64,000 nucleotides of DNA from Chondrosia reniformis. Lineage: Eukaryota > Porifera > Demospongiae > Chondrillida > Chondrillidae. Below, piece after piece: positions 15,058 through 28,700 of this stretch. The position numbers and the translations under genes were made by a program. Below the pieces are notes generated by a model. That model did no database searches, had not been told where the DNA came from, and was given only the letters and a program-made list of their open reading frames with translations. Location of the stretch: assembly GCA_947172415.1 (NCBI GenBank), contig OX359196.1, positions 5,953,901-6,017,900 of the forward strand. The letters are read 5' to 3'. Positions within the stretch are counted from its first letter, which is position 1, and each line of letters opens with the position of its first letter.

Positions 15058-16603
15058 TAAATGCACACCTGTTATATACGTATACCACTTTAATGTTACA
15101 TCATCATAGGAGAAAGTTAAAGGTCATGTGATGTCATGGATGATTAAACAATTACATACCTATTTAGATATAAACAATATATCCCATACATCAACCTCCA
15201 TATATCATGTATCCATACAGCATTTTAGAATACACATGATAGCATTGAGTGAAAAAAGATATCTCAAACTTCAAATAGACAGAACAATTTTAGAGATGCA
15301 TTTTTAATCTACTTTGTTGATATATGATAAAGTTTAGCTTGATAAGAACAATTCACAGCCATGCATTGAATAGGTGCATGCAACATGTGCAACAAAATGG
15401 CGGCATTTCACTGTAATACTTTTAAGGAGCCTACCAAATAGTGACATATAGCTGCAGACAGCCATATTTAACTATTATCTTGAAAATGAATGCTGCCATT
15501 ATCATTCTCTGTCACAAGCTTTATACTCTTGCTATCAATGATCATAATCTAGTAACATTTACGTTAAAAGTCTACAAAAGCACTCATCTTGCTGTTTGTT
15601 TAGAAGTTAATGTGCAAATTGCACTTTATAGGGAACTGCTATAGTCACCCATACAATCTAAAAATTGGTGTCATTAAAACATGAACCGAATTAAATTGAT
15701 AACTGATAAATCAAAGAGGGCTAATTTAATAAGCGAAAGCCAAGGTGTCAGTCGAGACAAGCTCGGAAATAACCCTTTCTGTGTTCAGATGGTTTACATG
15801 GTAAAACCTTACAAGGGCACCTTAAGTGTCTGTGGGTCGTTACAGTAACCAACTCTAGATAGCAGTAGACTAAATTTCCCCCTAAAATAACTAAAGGCAG
15901 TGTAGTTTATTAAATTAATATAGATTTCCGTAGAAGGAGCAAGCTAAATTAACTCTTTGATTATTCAGTAACACTGAAATGCGATACTATTAGTAGAAAT
16001 ATAATAAATAACAGAATAAGTAATAGCATTAATTGTAAAGTTCACGTCAAGCTTGCCTATATATGCCTTGATCAACGGCTGATGGAAGCTGCCGGTGCGC
16101 CAGTAAGCTTTCTTTAATCCTTCTCTTTCCACCAAGCGAACAAACCTATGCTAGTCAGTCACTCGCCGAAAGGAACCAAACGCACAAAGGGCTGATATAC
16201 GTAGGATGTCCAGAATTTAAGGAATTCGAGAGGCGTTCTGCGAAACCACAAAAGTGCTAATGGAAACCCCCGTATGTAGATAGGGCTGGGCCGTCACCAG
16301 TCGGTTACTAAAATAATGTTGGACAGGGGCGGCGGCAGCTCCTAAAAGAGAACTGGTTGGCAAAAACCTTTTACACTACCACTATACTACTACTGAATTT
16401 GTTGAAAAGTATCATTAGTGGGAAGAGGGGGCTAAGCTCCCGCACATTGGTAAATGGAGCTTACACTACTAAATTTGTAGAGCTAGAGACGCAAGGGCTA
16501 TCGAGGCCACCAGAAAGAGGTTTGACAGACAAATATTTTAGGACATAGTCTATATCGATTAATAAAACGTTTTTCGGTAATCGTTGCTTTTGTAAATGTG
16601 AAA

Positions 16604-19438
16604 ATGGCGACGTACAAAGTGCAGCTAGCAGACGATGTAGATGGCGAATTGCAGGAACCCTTGCCCATAGGTAACTTTAGTCAAATCATCTACTACACTG
16701 ATACGTTAATAATGTTATTGTACTCCTTCAATCTAGTGAAGCAGGGAGGTTTAATTGGCTTGAAAAGATCTAATATGGAATACGGTTTGTACCACGGAAA
16801 CTTACCTAACACGAAGAAGAGACGATATTTAGTGAGTTATATTTATGAATTGTTTTCTAATCTGGGGGTGAATTCCTTTATCAAGTTCTCTTTAGTGTCT
16901 CATTTCTTTTATTGATTCAGATAGCCGAGCGGGGTAACCCTGGTGAAAAGATAATCCTCGCTGGTAGTAACTTCGGAGAAGCCTCCAAACAAACTGTTCC
17001 CTCTGCATGCAAGTGGGTCTTTTAATCAATGCCCTATGACTCTTCCTTTTTGAATCAATTTGCTCAATGCCCTATGATTCTTCCTTTTTGAATCAATTTG
17101 CTCAATGCCCTATGACTCTTTCTTTTTGAATCAATTTGCTCAATGCCCTATGACTCTTTCTTTTTGAATCAATTTGCTCAATGCCCTATGACTCTTCCTT
17201 TTTGAATCAATTTGCTCAATGCCCTATGACTCTTCCTTTTTGAATCAATTTGCTCAATGCCCTATGACTCTTCCTTTTTGAATCAATTTGCTCAATGCCC
17301 TATGACTCTTCCTTTTTGAATCAATTTGCTCAATGCCCTATGACTCTTTCTTTTTCCCCCTTTTTTCCTAGGTATTTGTTGGGCGTGAGGAGCAAATCCA
17401 CTCGAACATTACAAGTGTATCGGTCCCAGTTATTTAATGTGAGACCAATTTTAGAAGGTTTGTGTGCATTTTTATGTTAAAAATTTTAATGCGTCCATCC
17501 TCCTTTTTCCGTCTAGATGAAGAAATAGCTGATGTTAACAAAGATAAGACTTTTATGGAGAAAGTTGTTCAAATAACAGAATCCTTTGGAAGTGAGAAGA
17601 AGAAACGAGCAGTTGTAACAATTCAGAGAAATAGACTCGACAGTTCCATGCTTAATGAAACCATTGTGCCAGCCATCCAGCACGCAGAAAACCAAAGCAA
17701 GAGTGAAGCAGGTTTGTATACTACTTTAGACTTTATTGGGCATGTGACTACCGTGTGACTATCCCATTCAAGGTTTATTTTAGGGGGGCAGGGGAAAGGG
17801 GCATTGTAGTAGAGTGCCACCTCAAAATTTTGCCATATTGTATTCCAACCGCTTGTGATATTTCTAAGAGAAACCCTGCCATGGCAAATGTATTTTAAAT
17901 ATTTACATCTGTTAGATAATGTTGTCATGGATACACTCCACATTCCACCATGCAACAAGGAAGCAGAAAAAGCAAGTGATGTCTATAAGCTAGCAGATAG
18001 TATCCTTGAGATCTTCCCTGCTGGATACTTTATATATGCAGTTAATCGCAACTGAATTTAGAACATTCAATTTGTGGTGTAGTTTTGTAGAATTTATTGT
18101 CCTTAGCTTTAAAAGTTGTATCAGACAGTGAACTTGAGGCTCTGAATGAGCTGGCACAGACTGCCTTGTCTCAAGTTTACAAGGAAGCTAAAGAATGGAA
18201 AAAAGAGAAAAAGTTAGTAGTACTATCATTTATGCACAAGTTATGATCAAACAATTGCACTTATCGCTATGAATTATGGAGTCTTCTCTACAGGTATCCT
18301 GATGTAGTCATCAGTCAGCTGAAACTGCTAGCTGGGAGTTCAAGAAAATTGAACCAACTCCACAAAGCAAGATGTCTCCTATATAGTTCATGCCTTATGC
18401 ACTTGTATAAACTAGATGGAAAGGATCTTAGAAATAAGGGTACTTAACATATACATATGTTTCTACTCACTGTATATCTAAATAGTAATGTTAAAAAGTA
18501 GTAAAATTTGCTAGTTCAAGACTGGGATCATAATGTTAATATTTATATAAATATTAACTTGAACAGTATTGAAAAGCCTTTAATATTTGTATTAAATGCT
18601 TTCTGATAGGACCTCAGTTTTCAGATGATATTCCGTTGACTGTCAGAGAAAGTATCTTGTCAAAATATACAACTACAGCTCCTGGAAAAAATAAGAAGAT
18701 TTCAATGTCAAAACAGCAAAGAGACAGGGTGCTAAATTATCTTCTGGTGTTGTTATTGATAATCTTTGAGTATACCTTTGATTTTTCACTTCTAATGAGT
18801 GATCTCAAAGTCACCCAGCACAAGTTAGTACTAGTAACCTATTAAAGGTCTTGAATAAGGTGCAATTAAAATGGAGTCACTGGGCTGCATGTTACAGACT
18901 AAATTACCTATAGTTTGGGTGTTCTATTGGTACCTCATTTGGTCAGGGGTTACTCAATAACAGTATTCATGAGTAATTTAATTATATTCACAGTCTTTGA
19001 TTAGTAGCTGTGAATTATATTCATAGTTTTGAAAGAGTAAACTCCAACTGAAAGGGTTATATACGTACATATATGGTAATACTTGTATAATCATAGCTCT
19101 ATATATGATATAATGTATGTGGAATTGTATTAAAATTTAGTTCCCATGACCCTCCTATGAATTAAGTATTTATAATATTATATGTTATTGTTGTTGGTGT
19201 ATAGTATAATACTTGTGGTTTGATTATCAAAAAAATTGTAAGATTGCTAAAAAAAAGGATTTATATATGTATTACAATATCTTGTGTGACCAGGTTGAAG
19301 CTACACTTAAAAGCTCTTGGATGTAGTGTTGCCAGTAGAAGAGGAGCATCATCAGATACAATGCAACCCTGCACGGCCATTTTATCAATACCACTTGACT
19401 TTCCAAAGCCACAACACAAGAAACCCAAGGGAAATTGA
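16604..19438 (+). CDS. POLR1E: RNA polymerase I subunit A49/PAF53 (POLR1E)
   Basis: Ten exons: 16604-16670, 16737-16831, 16921-17012, 17372-17457, 17517-17711, 17916-17999, 18116-18212, 18294-18439, 18610-18823, 19294-19438; phase is kept at every junction and the product is 406 aa, close to the family length of about 420. The subunit pairs with A34.5/CAST in the Pol I dimerisation module and stimulates rRNA transcription in the nucleolus. The N-terminal half matches the family barrel: the GSNFG block, then a YLLGVRS strand and LQVYRSQLFNVRP (compare VYDAELFNMQP in vertebrates). The KKKRAV block, the LHIPPC-DVYKL block and the C-terminal winged-helix part (RCLLYSSCLMHLYK, then DFSLLMSDLKVT) follow in the expected order. 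An intron holds a 38-bp minisatellite. Recognised from sequence memory, not from a search. Confidence 0.9.
17024..17356 (+). repeat. Intronic minisatellite, 38-bp unit, about 8-9 copies
   Basis: Tandem copies of a 38-bp unit (AATCAATTTGCTC, then AATGCCCTATGACTC, then a T-rich end) fill nearly all of POLR1E intron 3 (17013-17371). Copies are almost identical, varying mainly C/T in the pyrimidine run. The array's own pyrimidine-rich end runs into the polypyrimidine tract of the 3' splice site. Confidence 0.95.
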
Positions 19439-19767
19439 ACTCAATATCATAAAATTGCTCTTTGTTATTTTGTTTGCTTTTTAGATTCATGTGAATATTA
19501 AATTGTTCAATATAAATTCATGAAAATCACTTTGTCAGAGATTTAGATTGTCAATTTAAACAAATTGCATAAAATCAATACTTACAAAAGATATATTAGC
19601 ACACAAATGGACCGCCACATTGTATGGGAGATCACATGACTGGTGCAGTACATATGCAAGTTGCATGTGTAATTACAGATTCAAAGAAATATACATATAG
19701 AATTCAAAGTCAATATTAATGAATTGAAAAAAAGCAAAGTGACTGCACAAATTCAGAATGTTATCGA
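19439..19767. other. Convergent 3' flank of POLR1E and cadherin 2
   Basis: 329 bp between two facing stop codons. AT-rich, with no coding exon or repeat that I can see; it must hold the 3' UTR ends of both genes. Confidence 0.6.
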
Positions 19768-22700
19768 TCAGACATCAATAGTGGATTTTTCGGAATCATG
19801 TTCAAAAGGTTGGGGCAGCCCACTCTGAAAGTTATCTTTATTTTTGTTATCATAGTGACCAACATAGCTATTTTGGTAATGAGGATAATGATTGTCATCC
19901 ATCAGTGGATGAGATGACGGTAAATAAAAACTATCATCAAAGGTGGGCATTTCAGGATGGTAACTTTCATGCCTTGCCAATGCAGCTAAGGACACTTGTG
20001 GAGAAACTGCTGTGACACCATGACTCTTATGTGACTGATGGCTTGGTGAGTGAGAAGGTAGTCCTGTGTATCTCTGAGGTATTTGACGGCTGTCAGACAT
20101 TTCTTCATAATCTGGAACATCTCCTTCCAAGCCTTGTGTTGGAGAAACAAAGGTTTTCTTCTTAGACCTTGGGCTTTCAAAGAAATACCTACTTCCCTGA
20201 CCCGGAGGGCTTCTAGCAACTCTTTCAGCAACATGTCTACCTGGTGATCTGACGCCTTCTGCAGCATGTCTATTTGGTGATCTGATGCCTTCCGCAGCAT
20301 GTCTACTTGGTGATCTGACGCCTTCTGTAACATGTCTACTTGGTGATCTGACGCCTTCTGTAACATGTCTACTTGGTGATCTGACGCCTTCTGCAGCATG
20401 TCTATTTGGTGATCTGATGCCTTCTGCAGCATGTCTACTTGGTGATCTGACGCCTTCTGTAACATGTCTACTTGGTGATCTGACGCCTTCTGTAACATGT
20501 CTACTTGGTGATCTGACGCCATCTACATGATGTCTATGGGGAGACCTTGGTGGTTCGTGCATTAGCCTAGGATAGCTTCCAAAGGTATCTTCCTCTGCAA
20601 AGCTGGGAGGACTCAGTGAAGCCTCTGTATGTCTGGGACTTATGCGAGGTGAATGATTATCAACCAGTCTAGCAGGAATCCTCAAAGTTGGGACACTGTC
20701 TTCAAGCCCGTTTTGGAGCTGTTTTGGATTCTCTCCAACTTGTTGTGTGACAGTCTGAAGACTCAAAGGACTACGGCCTTCATTTGTCCCATTTTTGTGA
20801 CTGCTATTTTGTTGTGGAAATGCTTGCTTCTTAGTCTTCCTAATAGAGCTTGGTGGGTGGGAACCTCCTGGTCTAGAGGGCAGATGTCTTGTGGGGGACC
20901 ACGGTTGGATGCCATGGGGCGGATGGGGCAGATAATTAGGATAGTGACGATTGTTGTGAGGATAGTTACCCTTAGGTCTCCAAGGAGGTGTATTATAAGT
21001 GGGTGTGTGATGATGTCTATTAGTCTTGTAATTCAATGTGTCATCAGTGACTACTGAGAGGTGTTCCGTTCCAGCCTCCTCCTCCACGCCTCCCTGGACA
21101 GTCACATCACCGTAGCGATTTTCTACAGCACTGCTCACAACACTTGTTGAGGAGCTAGGAGGTTCCATTAACCAGTATGGCTCTGATAACAACTGTGAGA
21201 GCCCAAGAGTGCGATCATCGGTATCTACGGAAGGTTTCATGCGAACAGCCTCCTCCCAGTAATCATTTGGTGTCACATGAGCTGCAGAGAGCGATTTTAG
21301 CATGTCAACAGGCTGTACAGGTGATGCTTCATGTCTCTTATCATGAACATCACTTTCTTCATTGCCTTGGTTGGAATTAGTCAGGTCTTCCAAAGAAGGA
21401 GAGAGCACACCGGCCTGGGAATCTCTGATTCTAAGGGGATCCATAACACTAGCTTCAGTCGATGTGATTGAGTCTCGATTTGTTGAATGTACCTTCCTAA
21501 TTAGTGCCCTAGAGGGAGGTCTATGATGGGATGTTGCATTTAGGGAGGAGCTGCCTTCAGAAAGAGGCAAGGTAGACTCATCTGAGTAGCAGTCTTTGAT
21601 ATCAGTTGAGCTTCCCTCTGGAAGAGGCATATCACTATGGAAACCAGTTTCAGCTGACGTATTTGAATGGTCATGAAAATGGTAGGCTTCATGGAGAGAA
21701 GGTGACTCAATGGAGGCCTGGATCATATGGAATACCTCGTTCCCTGAATGACGTCTCTTTTCTTCCTCTTCAGGATGTGTTTCTCCGTATTCGTCATTAT
21801 AGGCCACAACACTAGCAGTTTCATGGCCCAAACTGCTGTTACTGTTGACAGTGAATATCCTCTTGTATTTCCTGTACCGGACGCAACAACAGCAGACAAT
21901 CAGTAAGACGATAGCAGAGACAAGTAAAACACTAACTGCTGTTGGAATGCCAATAATGAGATATATAATAAAGGATTCATCCTGAGTGTTACATTGGCCA
22001 GCATCAGACAAAGCTTTGACTGAATGAGAGATATTAGTCAATTGTTGTTGAGATTCACTGAGAGATAGCTTTATGTGATTAACAGTTAAGTCCTTTAGAC
22101 ATCCCTTGAAAGGCGATAGGTTTTTTATTATTGTGTTTGACATTTTGATTTCGTCACTCCTATCTATGGGTAACCCACCAATAAACAGCAAAGAAGAATG
22201 GACAACAATGCTTTCCAAATCATTAATCCTAGTTGAGGAACCTGAACTTCCTCCAGATGTACATGTTACAATGTTGTCCTTCTGTGTGACAGTCACTTGA
22301 TGCAAGCTGCCATCAGAAACAGGATTGGATAAAACAATACGTCTTAGAAATTCTGGTGAACTTAATGAAATGTAGTAATTCAATTTTCCTTCTTCAAGCT
22401 ATAAATGGAAGGAGAATAATAAGACATGTTTTGGCTAATGGAACAAAAAATATATCAGGTACAAACAGCTGGTTTTACAGTACATACTACTAGTAAGTAG
22501 TGCCACTAAAGTGTCTTATGTATATAGTTATCCACTCTATGCTAATGTGATCTAAAACAGCACCATCTCATTAACCTCACTAGCTATGGACTGTGCCTGA
22601 TAACTTACAAAAATGCAGACTGTGCTTACAGATCTAAGATGCCTACAATAACTAAGTAACTGACCTCCAAAAATACACCAGGTGATGCAGATACCAGTGG

Positions 22701-25700
22701 GTGATAGTAACCATAGTAACACTATGCAATGTCACTATAATATCAAGGTTTTATTTGGGGGGAAGGGGGAGGGCTTGTTAACAAAATATATTTAGACATT
22801 GTATAATTTGAGTTAGAAAATATGTTTCAGTGATACTTTATAAAGCATGTCAAATTGTGAGCTCACCCAAAAAAAAAAACCTAATGGGCATAAATGTTTT
22901 AATAACCAATCAAATAATCTAAAAAACATGGATGACACCAATATGATACCAAGGAAAAATATTTGCTATGGAATGTTTTCCTAGATCTACGTATTAGGAC
23001 AAACCTATAGAGCTTTAAATGCATTATTAACTGCTAAGCTGGTTACTATCATAAACTTACATATAGGATATGGTAGTTTTTCTGATTGAAGATGGCAAGG
23101 ATAATCCCATTTTGTGAGGAAGTTTGAAACTGTAATGTTAACTGAAAGGCTGTTTCAGTTAGTGCTGCCCTCTTTGTGGTTTCAGATGTTTCTCCTCGCT
23201 GGAGAACCTAGTGTATATAAATGGCAAACACGTTATTCAATATATATAAATAGATACCTACCTATTTACTTTATACTCCTAAACTTTATTAATGGTTTAG
23301 AAACTATATCTGAAAGGAAATACACACATTTAAAGATTGCGTATCACGTGAATAACAATAAACACATTTTTCTACGTGCTACATCTACCTATTCTAGAGT
23401 AAAAGGTTTATATACAGTATAGGAACTAAAGCTGGTGAGAGCCTTTGACATGTACATACGTATATAAAGACAGTGTTAAATGACACTCACTTCAGAATAA
23501 AAGAAGAAATCTCTATGAAATCTAATCATTGTGTATCCTTGGCCACTATAGCTCTGGAAAGTGGCTACATCTAAAGTAAATGAGATTCATGTCATTAAAT
23601 GAGGACTATCTTGTCAATTATGTGCAAATTACAGCCTACATGCATATGTTACGATATTTAGAGGAATTTATTTTAAGGGGGTTCAGTCCAAAATTGTTGT
23701 CATCTTTATACTTGGCTTGATGAACATTTGGTTTACTAAGAATTTAGTTTACAGAAACTTCCCTAAGTATTTCTAAATAAACAGATTGTAACAATAATTC
23801 ATTCTCACCATTGCTACAAGAAGAAGCCAATCGATCACTGACATATTCGCAAGTTTCTACTAGTATGTTTTGACAAGAGACACAAGAAACTGAAGATAGG
23901 GGTGATGGTGATATTGTGTTCATGCTTGGGTCACACTGATTGGAGGCTGTGTAAGATCCCTCTGGTATGGTAACTGCCTGGTTATTCCAGGCAATATTGC
24001 CAAGACAACCAATAAAGTCATAATATCTAAGGTTGAGTTCCACAGAAACCTCATTAAAGCTTTCCAAGCCAGCAAAAGCAGAGAATGAATTAGCCTCGTT
24101 TGTAAGGTTCCTAAAGATGTGATAGAAAAATACTATATTACTTGTACTAGGGGCTAAAATACGTACATCTAGCAGCTGTTATGCAAGTCAAACATAACAG
24201 GTCCATTAACCTCTGGTGACCTGGATATACAGTACAGAGATCTAGGAATATCAGTGAAGGGTTGAGATAATCATTCATACATGTATGTTGTCAGTTTCAA
24301 GGGTTACTTGACAAAAGATTAAGTTATTCAGAGAATGTCAAGCCTTGTACAGTACACAATGTGAATCTATTAGTAGTCAACTTTACATCCTGGACCGAAA
24401 TAGAATTTAATCCAAATAACACAGACTTACCCAGATCACAAATGCTTTGAAGAAACAATTTCATTAAGGATAATTCATTTGTTTAGCTGACATAAATATT
24501 ACAAGAACACACCTTCTGGGCCTCACAGTCAGCTGCTGTGAATTATCCCAGAGTTGGGGGTCAACTTTAATTCATTGCATTTCGATGAGGTAATATCCCT
24601 GTGACAACTCATGCGTGACAACATACATACTCCCACCCTCATACTTCAAACTATTTCTACAGGGAGTTCTCATTATTAGAGAGTTTTCCCTTGGGGTCAA
24701 ACAGTAACACACAATACATTTAATGCCATTAAAAAGTAAGTACAGTTCTTATTCATTACATTCCGAATATTAAATACAGGTAATTTGGAGCTCCTTTAAA
24801 TACATACAAAAGGTATATGAGCAATAGAATTCATGCAGGGATACAAGAGATATTATGTGTATTAAGTGTACATAAGTTAGAACAATATACAAGAGAATAA
24901 CATGGGTACATTATATTATTACTATGATGTCAATTTAGCTACGTACGTACGTATGTGTATACATGGGATTGAGAATGATTGGCTTGCAGTTGAAAAGTAC
25001 TTTACAAATCACATAATATTTAGACTCCTCAAAGGAGTATATTAACTTCAATACTAAACAGGACACCTGTAGGTTTTTAATTACTTGGCTGGATCATACA
25101 GCTATGTTATCAGACTAGCTGTCTCATGAAAAAAAAACAAATACTTGAACCAACAGTTGTACCTGATTTAACACTACAAATCACATACAAATGACTGTCT
25201 CTCCTCAAAGGCTTTCAGTTGAACTCAAATTCAATGGTCAGTGTCCATATACAAGCATTTCAGAACCAGACTTACACTGTCAATTCATCATAACTTCTCG
25301 ATGCCACCACAAGCTCCTCAACTTCCAATTCAAATTTACCATTCTAAAATCAGAGATAGAGGCATACGTCATATTCACATTAAGTCATTAAGTAGCATAC
25401 GAACCTGTACATTCAGCTACGTATGTATTTGGGTTAATAAGGATCATATGTACATACCTCAAAAGGTATGGTGAATGGATAGTACATTTTAACTGAGATC
25501 ATGGTACAGTAAATCATTATCAGGATGGGTTCTAGCTTAGTGCCACATAATCTCTGAAGGAATGCAGTTGTACTAATTGTCATCCTCATTTAAAGAAATA
25601 CATTAACAAACATACGTATCTAGATACCTTCTTTTAAAATTAAAACTATTTATGAAGCTATTTAGAATAAAAAAACCCTTTTACATGGACTGAATTACAT

Positions 25701-28700
25701 GTAGAAATGTAACTGCACATTAGAGAAATTGAATGCACAAAGTGATCACAATAACTTTAAAAGTTATGTATGCCATATTTGGTAAAGCACATGTGTGCGT
25801 GGAATTCCTTACTACTAAATATGTAACACTCAGGTCTGAAGGTCTACATTCACCAGCTTTAGGTCAGTAAATAGAGAAAAGGAATTTGGTGATTGGTAGA
25901 CTAGGAATTAAAACATAAACAGGACATGACTAAGTCAGACCTGTAAGAATTAGGATTCTGGGAATCAATCACTAAAGGAAATGAGGAATGTGATATCAGT
26001 CAGCCGGTATTACAAACAAGAAGCTACAAAGTATAACTGTAAAGCAACCTGAGGCGAGGATGAGTACGTATGTCTACTGTACACATATTATCAACAGAAA
26101 TGTTTATAAGCACATGTAAATGTAAATAAAAGTAATAATTTGCTGATATACGTATGTATTACCAACCTCAGGCTACAATAATTAACCAATTAAGATAAGT
26201 ACAATGTAGAAATACTAGCTGTGGGGAGGTGTTACATGGTGTTTACAAGTTTGGTTGGGCCAATATAGTGTCTCATTACAGGTTCAGTGGCTCCTGTATG
26301 CTAAAGTTGCCTTTAGTCCAGATTACTATGGCAACTGATGCATGTAACTATAGAAACTTTACTACACTGTAGGCTTCAATAAAGGAATTGAAACTATTTG
26401 TAAGAAACAGGCAGCTCTTTGTGCTACTATGGTCAAAACAAATATTTAAACGTGAAAACAGATAATATATATAAAACTACAAAGGCATGAACTTGAAAAA
26501 CAAATAACTTAGGAAAAATATCTTTGTTTATCAATGTATATGTGTATAAGGCCTCCAAAAACAACTACATTCCACACCATAAACTATTTGTACCTTATAT
26601 ACCCCATAATTACAATACATATTAATTACACTAGCAAATTACCATACCTCTAAATGAATAGTTATTCTGTTCCAGGAATCCTCTTGGATATCATTTGAAC
26701 TACTAGCTAATACGCCATTTACATTTGCTAACATGGCCTTCTTGTCAATAAGTTGTAGGGCAAGATGGCTATTTTTAAATTTTTGATAGAATAGGAGGCC
26801 ACTTTTGTCATTTGTGAAAATATCAAAAGAGAGGCTAGCTGAGTTAGATGTCAGATCAAGAAGTGGAAAGAGGAACTTTGCATGTCTGTTTCTTTCAAAT
26901 GAAAAGGGTTTTTGCTGACAGTTATGGCCGCCGTATCCGTGTGGACAGTGACAATGGTATATACGACTTCTATTCACTCCTTCACATATTCCATCATTGA
27001 GACAAGGGCTATTGTAACAAGGATCATTGGGAGTGTCACACAACTTCCCGAAATGAGTACTGGGGCAGGCACAGGAATAACCATATCTGACATTGCTACA
27101 TGTTCCACTATTCAAGCAAGGATCACTGGCACAGGAATTTTGTACAAAATGTACAGTGATGTTCAGTCTGGATTCAGCAGGAGGTGTGCGGACATCTTTG
27201 GCCATTACCTTGCAATGTATTGGATCAGTAAAGTTCATTTTATTGAGATAGAAGAGCTCTCCAGTGTCTCTGTTTACATCCAAAAAGGAAGTGGGTATTA
27301 GGCCAACACAATCCATGGAGTACTCTATTTTATCTCCCTCCTCATCCACAGCAGTGAAGCTGGCTATGGGAACACCTCCAGTTTCAGTATTGAAATAAAT
27401 GTCAACATCAGTTTCTACTGAGGGTAGGAATTTTGGGGCTTCATTAACATCAATCACATTTATAATCATTTCTGTGCTATTGGCCCGCCCTCCACCATCT
27501 GTTGCATTTATAATAAGGTGGATTTCTTTTAGTTCTTCACTTTCATAATTTAGTCCTTGGGTTAGCAGTATGGTCCCACTGGAACTATTGATAAGGAATA
27601 GGTCTCCAGCTGCATATGGCTCATACTGTACAATAGAATATACTACCGTACCATTACTACCAGCATCTGAATCGTAAGCCTTTACCACTGCTATCTCACT
27701 GCCTATGGAAATGGATTCATTAACTGAGATTTCATAAACAGCCTGTGTAAATACTGGAGTATTGTCATTTTCATCTAATATCACTACAGTCACATAAACC
27801 GTATCAATGGCTCCAGTACTATCATTAGCACGGATAGTTATATTAATTTCGGGTATCACTTCCCTATCAATTTTTTCTTTTATGTGGAATTTTAATATTT
27901 TAAATTGGCTAATTATCATAAATTTGATGTTGCCTTTGATATTAGATGGTGAAATTTCAGATGAAAATTTAGGTTGTCCTTCTGAGTTTATGATTTTCAT
28001 TGCCAACAGAGAGTTATTAGGAACATTTTCCATGAAATATTGGTACCTTGGGACAGGGACAGTGCCATCCCTACTAAGAACTATCTGAAGAGCTTGGTCA
28101 GAAATAAAATCAACAGTTACAAGAACCGATGCCTGGGGCACATCAATTTCGGAATCTTCAGAATGATAGCTGGCATAGACCCTGAAACTAGCCCTTGCTT
28201 TTGTTGGTAGTTCCTTTAAAGAGATCTCACCAGAAGTTTCATTTATTGTAAAATACATTAGTGTATCAGCATAGGACTCATCACCCTCATCAAAAAAGTA
28301 TATAACATAATTACTATTGGCTGAGGACGGAGACACAGCATTTACCTGACCCACTATTTTTCCAGGCTGTGCTGATTTTGAAACAGTAAATACATAGCTG
28401 GTTTCAACAAACATCGGAGGACCAATGGCTACAATGCTGACGTTAACCAGTATTACACGACTGCTAGATTTTGACACTTTAGTCCCCTGATCCCTTGCCT
28501 CTAACTCGATGGGATAAGAACCACTGCTCTGTGGCGAGTGTTTTAGTGAGAGCTGATAAACCAGACTATCACCAGGATTAGGAGGAAGGATGTCAAAGTA
28601 ACCCTGCTCATTTCCACTGATTATGGAAAACCCTATAGTCCCATTTTCTCCTTTGTCAGGGTCCATTGCAGAAAGTTTGAATATGGGTCCTAGTTGGTTG

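Larger units (their letters stand above)
14474..16603. other. Intergenic region between divergent cadherin and POLR1E
   Basis: About 2.1 kb without a supported coding exon, lying head-to-head between the Fat-like cadherin and POLR1E, so it should contain both promoters. It holds one copy of a dispersed repeat and a 16-base C run. Short open frames here look random: low-complexity, no splice-supported continuation, no recognisable domain. Confidence 0.6.

Noticed and set aside
19986-20530. Second gene in another frame of the cadherin tail
   Set aside because: The 33-bp repeat is open in other frames simply because it is a multiple of three; the cadherin frame continues from a membrane helix to a proper stop.
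23418-23446. Fifth copy of the dispersed repeat
   Set aside because: Only about 28 bp (AGGAACTAAAGCTGGTGAGAG-like) resembles the family start; too short to separate from chance.
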